Origin: Ordospora colligata OC4
Taxonomy: Eukaryota; Microsporidia; Ordosporidae
NCBI RefSeq assembly: GCF_000803265.1
Contig: NW_014575407.1
Span: 186,001-250,000 of the forward strand
Direction of reading: 5' to 3'
DNA length: 64,000 nucleotides
The translations under genes were made by a program, and so were the position numbers. How positions within the stretch are numbered: position 1 is the stretch's first letter; every line of letters begins with the position of its first letter. Below, in pieces: positions 36,017-46,800 of the stretch. The notes beneath the pieces were generated by a model, which was not told where the DNA came from, ran no database searches, and worked only from the letters and a program-made list of their open reading frames with translations.

Positions 36017-36553
36017 ATGTCAGTAAAGCATGCAGTAAAGAGCAAAAAAGTCATAAATGTAATGAAAAGAAAGAAAGTTGAGGTGGTTAAGGAAAACATA
36101 GAGATGGAAGAGAATCCGAGAAACACAGATGCATTTCTACTCAACCATGTGTTCAGACCTCCATACAGCATTATTGTGGATACAAACTTCATCAACGATT
36201 GTATAAGAAAGAAGCAAGACATAGAGCATCAGTTGATGAAGGCCGTTAATGGAAGCATAAAGATGTGCGTTACAGAATGTGTTATTGGAGAGCTTGAAAA
36301 GTTAGGAAGACCATTTAGAGTGGCATTATCACTCATGAGAGATGGCAAGGTGCAGAGGCTAGAATGCAATCATAAAGGCACATATGCAGATGACTGCATT
36401 TTAAACAGAGTGTCTGCACACAGATGCTACATTGTTGCAACATCAGATACTGCTCTAAAACAACGAATACGAGCCATTCCTGGTGTTCCATTGGTAACAT
36501 ACAGAGGACAAAGGTGCTTTGTTGAACGACTTATTCTGCCAACATTATTCTAA
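36017..36553 (+). CDS. FCF1: rRNA-processing PIN-domain protein Fcf1
   Basis: Fcf1 is a nucleolar SSU-processome protein needed for early pre-18S rRNA cleavages. The 178-residue sequence is collinear with Fcf1: basic N terminus, then FRPPYSIIVDTNFINDCIRK with the first PIN Asp, CVIGELEKLGRPFRVAL, the signature CNHKGTYADDCILNRV, CYIVATSDTALKQRIR, and IPGVPLVTYRGQRCFVERL. The acidic residues of the PIN active site appear in DTNF and ADDC. The ATG follows GGAGGGGTA. Start and length agree with the family (189-198 aa). Confidence 0.95.
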   Translation: MSVKHAVKSKKVINVMKRKKVEVVKENIEMEENPRNTDAFLLNHVFRPPYSIIVDTNFINDCIRKKQDIEHQLMKAVNGSIKMCVTECVIGELEKLGRPFRVALSLMRDGKVQRLECNHKGTYADDCILNRVSAHRCYIVATSDTALKQRIRAIPGVPLVTYRGQRCFVERLILPTLF

Positions 36554-36659
36554 TATTATTATTAAAGCGACGATAGAACACTCCATAATAAAAATGCTTT
36601 CATAAATGAGTTTATTATTAAGAACTACATAAATAACTTTTATTAAATATCAGTTTATG

Positions 36660-37700
36660 TCAATAATTTATAAAATATCCACGGATACTAGATCCACATG
36701 CTATAACCAGCATGTTTTTAACCCAGCCAACACCTATAATACATTTATCTACTGCAATCCTTCGTATCTCTTCTCCACTACCTATGTTTACAATAGAGAC
36801 TGTATATTGCGATGCCTGCGCTACTATATCATGAGTTCCTATCGCCAGTGCAGTGCTCAATCTAATACTTGTTTTTATAAACGACTTTTGATTATTGTTC
36901 ATAACAAGCATGCCTGAGGAAGAAGTTCCAATAACCTTTGTATTTCCTTTCATGTCAACTGCAGTAACATTATAACCAAGTTTGTATTTCTTGCATTCTC
37001 CGTTAAAATGCCATTCATACGTATTTCCATCAATACACACAAACTCTACTGTATCCTCACTTACTGATACAAACACAACCTTGGTTTTGAACTCATTCAC
37101 CTTTTTAAGCTCTTGATCATACACATAGCATCCTCCATTATATGTCCCAATGAAAATCACATCTCCTTTGAATGTCATACTTGTCACATCTTCTGCAATT
37201 TCAAGCAATATATTGGCATCATCAATTCTAATAATCTTCCCTTCACTATCATATGCTAGCAATCTATCTCCAACCGCCATTCCTCTTATCCCACGACATT
37301 CCACTGTTGCTTCCTGATAAATCATCTTATCAATACACGAGTAAATATTCAAAATTCCGCTGTAAGTGCAGCACCATATCTTCAAATTCTCATCAGCAAC
37401 TTTCAGAAACATCACTGTATCATCAAGATCAACACACACATCCGGTGTGCTTTGATAATCAATTTCATACTCAACAGTCACCCCTTTCTCAACTTCAAGT
37501 TCTCTTGCAACTATATTACTATCAATGCTCCCTTCAAATGGTATTCCAGCAATGTAAAGTCTGTATTTACCTTCCATCCCAAGAACTGTTTTCAGATATC
37601 TTTTGATATCTTCTGCTGTAAATCTTCTCTCAACATGAAGAGAATCATGCTCAATCTCTGGACGTATCCTATCAATCAGTCTCACTAAAACAGTATCCAT
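36660..37700 (-). CDS. Ribosome biogenesis WD protein Ytm1/WDR12 (NLE-domain)
   Basis: The N-terminal 80 residues form an NLE (ubiquitin-like) domain: VLVRLIDRI, then RFTAEDIKRYLKTVLGMEGK, YRLYIAGIPFEG and GVTVEYEIDYQ, matching the Ytm1/WDR12 pattern ending V.IEY. The remaining 265 residues are degenerate WD blades. NLE-domain WD proteins are either Ytm1/WDR12 (with Nop7-Erb1) or Rsa4/Nle1; both hand their NLE domain to the Rea1/Midasin ATPase during 60S maturation. The short linker and the EY ending favour Ytm1, with Rsa4 still possible. The length is 346 aa, short for either. The ATG follows TGACCC directly. Confidence 0.78.
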   Translation of the reverse strand: MDTVLVRLIDRIRPEIEHDSLHVERRFTAEDIKRYLKTVLGMEGKYRLYIAGIPFEGSIDSNIVARELEVEKGVTVEYEIDYQSTPDVCVDLDDTVMFLKVADENLKIWCCTYSGILNIYSCIDKMIYQEATVECRGIRGMAVGDRLLAYDSEGKIIRIDDANILLEIAEDVTSMTFKGDVIFIGTYNGGCYVYDQELKKVNEFKTKVVFVSVSEDTVEFVCIDGNTYEWHFNGECKKYKLGYNVTAVDMKGNTKVIGTSSSGMLVMNNNQKSFIKTSIRLSTALAIGTHDIVAQASQYTVSIVNIGSGEEIRRIAVDKCIIGVGWVKNMLVIACGSSIRGYFINY

Positions 37701-37841
37701 GGGTCACTTCACATGCTTACTTTTGACCAATTTACATCGCACATGAACAAAATCTTACATAAAATCAATTAACTTACATCGCACATGTACACCTTGCATA
37801 AAATCAACCAATTTAATACGCATAATCAGTCACGCATCACA

Positions 37842-40800
37842 TTAAAGCCACGCAATCCATCTTGGATCCACTTGTCCAACATTCAAAATATCCATCCATT
37901 TGCTAACCATCGGTATAACATTGTAGGTTCCATCTTCGCTTTTGCCAACAACATGTCTCACCTTCTCCATTCCTTCTCTACAAATCTTTTCTACCATCTC
38001 TTCTGCGCAATCCTCAATCATTCTACTTCCAAAAACCTTCAATGCATCCTCGTACCAATCTCCTTCATTCAGCACTTCTGCAAAATGATATATAACAGAC
38101 AAAAACGTTCCTTCTATCCCTTCTTTCCTAAAAAACTTCTGATATCCAGGGCTTATTACTCCATCTTCCATCCTCCTTTTACTCAACACATCATGTATCT
38201 CATTGCACACCATCCTATTCATAAAACATCCAGATTCTTTAGTAACCACAAGCTTTTTTACATCCCTGTCTATAATTGAGAGCAGATACAGAAATGCCGT
38301 ATTCATAGAATAGCTCACAAGCATCCTGTCTTTCATCCAAAAATACCTTCCATAGCTCTTACACTCATTCTTGAAATACTCTTCAATGCTGCTGTCATCT
38401 CTAAACGTATTGTACATCTTCTCATATGCCTCTTGCTTCTGGTGCTTCGTCACATCATATCTATAAGTGCACGGCTCAATCTCTATACCTTCTTCTCCAC
38501 ATCCTAAGCATGAAGTTTTCTTAAGTGCAATATTCAGCGCATATCTTTCTCTTTGCGCACATATCACTGCCTTTACATCATTCTCTATGCTTGCATCTAC
38601 TTCTTCATGCTGTATACATCTATCTTTCTTGACATTTGGACATTCACATGTCGTGCCTTTACCCTTGCTCGTAATATCTCTGGTCGCTCTCTTCAACATC
38701 CTGCTTTTAAGATCATATTTCCTTCCAATCACATCCATCTCCTCTTCATCTATTTCATACAACGATGCAAAATGATTCAAATACAGCAGTACACACTCAT
38801 CCACACTCATTCCATACTTATTCAACATCCTTTCATAAACATCACTCATTTCATGCACAGGCTCCTTGAAACACTCAACAACAAGGTCTTCACACATTAT
38901 CACAGGCACAAACAGCTTCAACTCCGCTTCTTTTCTCCTCAACCTCACATGTTCACCCATGATCTCATTAACCATCAACGACATCTGTGGCACAACCAGC
39001 TCTCCTCCATTTCGTCCCTTCATCTTTCGTATCTCATATCTGTATATCCTTCCATCACTTCCTCTAACATGAATCCGGTTTCTACCAATCCTTTTCCTAT
39101 GCAAATAGCTCCACCTTGGCTCAAACATCTCAATATTCACCATGCGCTTGTAGTTGCTCCTTATCTCGCAGTACTGCTCAAACATCCGATGCTCATGTAC
39201 AGATCTATGAAGCATCATATTAATCCCTGCTTCGCCAAACCTATCATTCTTACAAAACGATTCCTCAACAGCCCTCTTCAGCTTGCTTCTAAACTTAACC
39301 AAATCGGATATCTCCTCAAGAGGGCACAGGCTCTTCATCCTAAACACACATGATATCACCTCATCCTTCAGTTCCTTACCAACTCCACAAAGCGATACAT
39401 GCGATATCATCTCATTAAGAACTCCCACTTGATCAATCGCACTTAATGCCTTTCGGCCAATCACATGCTGCACTGCATTCTTCAGAATCTTCTCTATATC
39501 CTCATAAACCAAATCTTCCTCCTTAAACCTGCACGAGTTGAACGACTCATAGATATAGCACTGCATCTTCCAAAGCTCTCTCCCATACCTTCTATTCTTC
39601 ACCTGATTGTACACTCGCATAACATTCTCTAGAAAAACATTATAATGCTTCTTCTCTGCAGCATCGTATCTTTCATTCCCACTCGCAGGCTTCATTTTCA
39701 GCTTGTTCATGTGCATCATAAACTCATTCTCAGACTTCCTAGGATACATACGCATCCTCAACCGCTCTCTACACAGCTTCAAAGGTCGTACCACTGCTTG
39801 TGAATACTCTTGCGCTATCTTAACAAGCACCATCTCAGCAACACTTACATCCTTCTTGTCCAGAAGCTCAATAAACTGAGGCACAAAATACACAAACCTA
39901 GACATATCTGCCTCATACAGTATCTTTTCAAGCAAGCCTTCTTCACATACACTTCCGTCCTTCTTTAATATCCTCAGCAGCTTCAATATCCCCTTGCACG
40001 CATTCTTTCCATCACTGTATATAACACCCTGCAGAATCGCCAAAAAACTCTCTTCATACTCCACTCTCTCTTCTTTCTCTGCTCTGCTCATCAAAAACTT
40101 TCCCCATGCAAGCCAGCTCTCACCAAGCGCATTACATACCTGTACAGATTGCAGGTAATATTTCTCTGCCTCAGAAAATTTACCCATCTTCTCACAGAAC
40201 ATTCCCTTCATCCCAACCAGTGTCGAACACTGCATATCATTGAAGTACTGGATGTTCGTCAGATTGCATTGGTCAAATCCTGTTTTGTATTCGCATTTAC
40301 TAAGAAAACACATAAGCTCATGCATAACCTTCTCAAACGCATCACACACCTTAATGCTACTCAAATCAAATACCTCTTTCAACTGAAATAGCGCCACATC
40401 ATTGTATTCATGCGCAATCGCTGCTTTCGAAAATGCATTCAGCACTTTTGCCATCTCATTCCCTGCTCTAATCGCAATCTCTCTTCTTATTTTCATTCCA
40501 TTTTCATTTCCACTACTCTTCGCACCTGTATGTGCCATTCCTACATGGACTCTTCCATTCATTTGCAAATCTCCATATCCTCTTGTGCCAGTATTGTTGT
40601 CCATCTGAATTCTATCAACAATCCCAAGCTTAGAGTATGCATGCACTCTCCATGTTTTAAACATCCCCCATATTCCAATCCCATCAAGAGCACATGGTTC
40701 CTTGTCCTTCCATCTGAATAGAACAGAGGCCAGTGTTTCTCCATCCGCTTTGCTGATTAACATCGGCTCAAATTCAATCATCTCAATCATAATTTGCAAG

Positions 40801-43800
40801 TACATCTGCAGTTTAAATCCAATCCCAGAGCATGTTGGGTATCTTCGAAGCTCCTTAATTCCATCAGAAATACATCCTCGGATCTTCTCAAGAGACGAAT
40901 TAACAAAAAACTCTCCAAAAGCTTCATAAAATCTCTGCTCAAACCTAGGCCCTACACATTCAAGTTCACTAAACTTTCCTAATGCTCCCTGATTTCTAAA
41001 GTCACACATGTGCCATAAGCACTCTTTTTCAAGCTCATAATTCTTGATATGCACTCCATATTCATAACAAACATCCCACTGCTGCAATTCCTTTGCACAT
41101 TCAACCCATCTCTTCTGCCACTCACCATACTCCTCCTTCTCAAACGATATCTTGCGATCATTCGCCTTCTTCTGTACTTCCTCATACTTCATCTGTGCAT
41201 CTCTAACCTTTCCGATCTGTTGTAAAAAGCTTGCTTGCATCGTTTCAGGAAAAATACACATACTGCGCCATATTCCAAACATCCCGTCTTCATCCAAAAG
41301 CCTTTCATATATCTTCATTCTTTGCTTCTCGTCTGCATACTCCAACATCCCATACCATCCATCTCCACCTGAAAACTTCTCAATCATCCTATCAAATCCA
41401 TCCTTACACTCATCCTTTGCATATCTCAGTATACACTCAAATCCTTGCATAAAACTTTGAATCACTTCAGGCATGCTTGCCATTTGCTCAACAAACCCTG
41501 AAAACTCCTCAAACACTTCTCCATAATCTGCTCTTTCAATCCTGTATATCGCTCTCTTCAGAATTTCAGGCAAGACCTCTCTTACAGAGTCCTGCATGAT
41601 GTAAAAGAGATCTACAATCTCATTAACACTCATCCCATCACTATAAACATCAATTCCTTCAATTGCATTCTGTAGTACATTCTCTATACTTTCAATGCAC
41701 ATATTTGGTTCTTCTTCCACACATTCTTTCTTCCATACACTTCTATCTCCTATCCCATAACCTCTACTCTTCTTTACCGTAATTCTAACATCATCATGTG
41801 AGTACATCATCATCACCAGAAATACATATTCAACCATTCTGCATTCCTTCCAGTCCACATTCAACAACCATCTGACTCTTAAACTCTCATTACGAGGCAC
41901 TATCACATCTAGCAAATCAATACATCCTCTTCTTAACTCCTTACTTCTAGAACACAGTCCCTTCATAAAAAATTCATGTGCTTCATTGCCTATACAAACT
42001 CCACTGTATTTGTACTTATTCACAGCAGACAACGTTAACATCCCCAAAACATCCTCATCACATCCCTTTGCAGAAAGTTGATCAAGTATCTCCATCTTCC
42101 TTGAAAGTGATATTCTCAAATCAGGCATCATAATACACACTTTGTTGCTTACCATCTCAACACCCAATATCTCATTTCTAAGCGCTTCCATAAACATCGA
42201 ACACATCTCACAAATCACACTCTCCATCCCTTCAGTTTCACTAAGTTCATATGTTATCCTTTCAATACCATTCTCTATCCATTCAAAATACTTTGCACTT
42301 TTGTTTTTGTTATATTCTGCAATCAAGAATTTAAGAATCAGCAAGCAACTCATTAGGTCTCCTTCCACATCCTCGCTCATCTCTGCATCCATAATGTCAC
42401 ACAAGATACTCATCAAGTTATACAAGCTCATTCCCGTATACTTGATTTCATCATTCTCAATATGCACACAAATCTCTTTATAATCTATCATCTTTCCTTT
42501 CACTATTCGTTGCATAGTTCCTATCATAACCTCTCCAATCATCCAAACACTCAATGGCACAACCTCCAGCATGGCTTTAATCACTTCCATCTTATACTCT
42601 TCACACTTATCTCCCTGCATCTCCTCTTCAACTGCTTTCAACATCCTTTCTGTATTCACCTTCTCAGGTACCAGGTTCAAAAGCTCTAGGTTCAGCTTCA
42701 GTTTACATCCTACAATCATTTCATCAACACTCTCCTTCTCAGAACTCACATATGCTGCAAACATCATAGTATACACATTCATCATTCCTTCTTCGCAGTA
42801 TCCTTCTTCCATCGTTTCATTCCACTTACAGTATCTATCATACAACACCCTAAACAACCTAAATCCAATCCTTACCTGCGATCGCACATTCGACTTAATC
42901 AGCTTGCATATCATCCCAATAAGCTCTATTCCTATTCTTTTGCTAATCAACTTAGGCCTAGACATCATCAACGGAAATAATATCCATCCACTTGTCTTCG
43001 ATCGTACCTCAGACCTCAGCACAACTAGCATTATCTCTTCAAATACTGACACATCCGTTGTATCAACAAGCCTTTCTAAGCAATATATCGTATATCTTCG
43101 GTCTTGATAAGGCATCTTAAACGACATCTCAAAATACATGCTGCCTGTCTCAAAAGTACAAAGATAATACAGAAGCACCCCTCTTAAATTCACATTCTGT
43201 ATATTCTCTCGAGCATACCTCAAAAGCTCCTCACTCTTTATCCCCATCCCAACAAAAAGCTCTATCAGCATGTGCTTGTTATCTCCAAAGCATTCAACAA
43301 GTCGCTGGATCTTCTCCTTGTCTTTCTTGTCAACACTTCTCAACATACACTTAAGCGTTTGAAGACTCAGCTTGCTGCTAAAACACTCAGGATCAATCCC
43401 TTCAATCATCACAAACCAAGGATCATCCTTAAATAGCATCTCAAAATCTTCCACACTGAAAAAACTAATACATCTTCCTATCAGTCTCCTTATTTCATAT
43501 CCCCCTTTCGCTCGGCTTCTCATCTCAGAATACATCCCAAGAATCACTTGCACATCAATCGTCCTCATCTCATACCCTATCAAGCAAAGCAGCTTGTATG
43601 CATTCAAAAACACCTTCCCATCAAACAAACGCACTCCCTCCATCCGGAAATATGCCTGAGAAATCCTCTCTGCAATCATATTTTTCATCTCAGACATCAT
43701 CCCACTGAAATCATCAGATTCATTACACAGATTCACACATAACTCATACACTGCAGACTCATGTATCCTTCGAATCATACATCCAATAAACTGCGTCCCA

Positions 43801-46800
43801 ATCTTTCCTATGCTGCTCAAAATCTTTGCATAAGCTTTCTTTGCATAATCCTTCCCATATCCATCCAAAGCCACATATGTCTCCAAAATCTCGCTATACA
43901 CCTGCTCTTGCCCCTTCAGCAAAAGTCCAAGCTCAAGCGCCTTAAAAAACATAGAATTCCTTTCGTCATGCATCATCGCCAAAAACTCCTTTGCTGTTCG
44001 CATCTCATTCAGCGCTTTCATAACCATCATTGTAACTCTAGAGTCTTCAGGCATCTCAAAAACATTGTGCATTCCAGCAAGCAGGATAACTGCCTTGTAA
44101 TCCTGCCTTTCATTCATCATTATCTCCACTTGCTCAAACAATATCTTCCTTACATCAATAGGCCTCTGTATATACATCCTTCTTATGCAATCTGTTATAT
44201 CTTCACTCGCATGCCTCATTACATGATCCATCCCATTTCTTATCTCTTCTACATTCTTCGAATACTTGATAACTATCATGTAAAACTCCTTCATCCAATA
44301 CATCAGCTCGTTGCCTTCGTTTGCAAACTGATGTTGCCGTGCTTCTCCATTTAAATATATCTCTTTCATACATCTGCTACACTTCACTTCAGGTAGTCCT
44401 TCCATACACATCTCTATACAATCTCTAGCACTCAACTCACTCAAATTCTTAAATATTCCACCAATATCAACAACTTCATCGTCTCCTCTACTCCTCTCAC
44501 ACTCACATCCTTTAAACATCTCTTTTCCAACATCCTCATATCCATTATGTGCTCCTTCAATCTCCTTAAGCTCTTCATTATGCATTGCATTATCAATAAA
44601 CTTACCAATCAAGTATCTCATTTCAGACTCATCAAACATATCTCCTCCATTCGTCACACAAAACACAAATACCTCGAGATGCCTTATCATCATCGTCCGG
44701 TTCAAAATCACATACTCATTTTTCAGAAATTTAAATATAATTCCTTTGTGTCTGCTGAGTATTCCCGATGCTTCATTCTTCATCGCCTCCAAAAGAACCC
44801 GCTTAGAAAATTCAACCACTCTTTTGTTAGTATCATACAATCCTTCAACAAATACACCAAGCTCACTCTCTAAATCATCACTTATTCCTTCCAGTCTTGC
44901 ACATCGTCTCATCATTCCATACTTATATCTCAGTATAAAAATCACAAGCTTCAACGGCAGTTCGTAGTCTTCTCCAACAGGTGGTATAAAGTATCCATAC
45001 ACATTCGAAAACATCTTCACACACATCCTTAGTCTCACCATCTCTCTTGGCGGCATCACTGCTGCTAAACACAACATTCCATTCATGCCTGCCTCCTTAC
45101 TCCTCTCATCAGATAATTTACACAACCCTTCAAACTTCAAAAACATGCTTCCGTAAAATTCACTCCAAAATCCTTCACTCTTCTTTCCTATTGCTTCATA
45201 TCCTTGTTGTATCATCGTCAAAAACATTCTGAATGGCATCTTACTATCAATATCCCTAAAAGACTCAGCAAGTGCATCAAGTAGCACCTCACATTCAGGT
45301 AACATATCCATCCTCTCATCTCTGCCTTTATAAAATACTATCATCTTATTAATAAAACCTAACCCATAAATACTGTGCAAGAGCTCCTGTGCATCCTCCT
45401 CATAGCATGTCTCATAACAACTAAACAGTCCAAGAATTCCATCATATATGCACTGCATATCAATCCATATGTCTGCCAATCTCACATCCTTCTCCACTTT
45501 CCCCATATATACATATTCTAATACATCAAGCACTACAACCTCAGAATTATTTATCTCGTTAACAATCTCTCTCAAGTCGCATGCCACTTTCTTCCTTTTC
45601 ACTGTTTCTATTCCAATCATTCCACATAACATTTTTGTAACAAATTTAAATGCAATCCTTCTCTCCTCGTCTCCAATATCCTTTCCACACACCTTTCTGA
45701 ATCTTACGATCGTTCCCTCAGATCTAAATTCCATCTCTCTGCACTCATATCCTCCCCTGAGCTTCTCAACAGCTTCAAAAAAAACACTGCACACTGATAT
45801 ATCTCCACCAACCATCATTTGCATCACTTTAGAGTTCATGTTCTTTACATTCCATTCCCCATGATCTACAAGCATCTTATGATAGCTTTTCAGTTTACCC
45901 AAAATCTTCGAACATAACAGCGATGTTCTTGAATCTCTCAGGCCCTCATAAACACCCTTAATGATTTTCTTCCATACATCTTCAAGTCCTGCAATCTTAT
46001 CATGTTTTGAAAAGTCAAGCACATACATAAGAATAGATAACGCTCTTATCCTTGTGCCCATATCAAGGCACATGCCTTTCTCGATCGGCCTCACAAGAAC
46101 ATGAATATCCGCTTCTACAAGGTTCACACTTACAGGTAGTGCAAATATCAACCTTACAAAAATCTCCTTCTTTTGGCTGTCATAAAGTCGCATCAGGTGC
46201 TCAACAATTCGAAGAAAATTGTCAAAGATGTACTTCTGGAAAAACGCACTGCTCTCAGGCATCCCTCGGAATGCCTCAAAAATCTCAAACAGAACCTCAA
46301 AGCACTTTATGTTCCTCACATCCTTCGTCATAAGAACAGATATAGTCCTGTGCATTAGAAACACATTCGTACGTTTTATCTTCTTTGAATTGTTGCTAAA
46401 AAATAGCACCAAGTGCCTTACTGTCCACTTGACTTCTTCAACCCTTCCTTTCCCAATCTCGGTAAGAATCCATCGCAGCCCATAAGACACAACAGGATTG
46501 CCCAAAACTGCATTCTTACACACTGCCTTCCAAACTCCAATAAACCTCTCACTTCTGATCCACAGTTCAAAGCTTCTCTCGCAAAAACATTCGGAAATAT
46601 CCATTGCTACATTCTCCCACAACATGCTCAACACTGAGTAAAACTCCCCTACAACATACTCACTCCAACCAACCTCACACAAAAACACATCAAACGACCT
46701 TTCAAACATCTTGCGCAGTACATGAATCTCAGTGGTCGAAAACCTATCAATACTTCCGATCTTATCAGCCATTCTGATCCTCCCCATCACCTCCTTAAAA

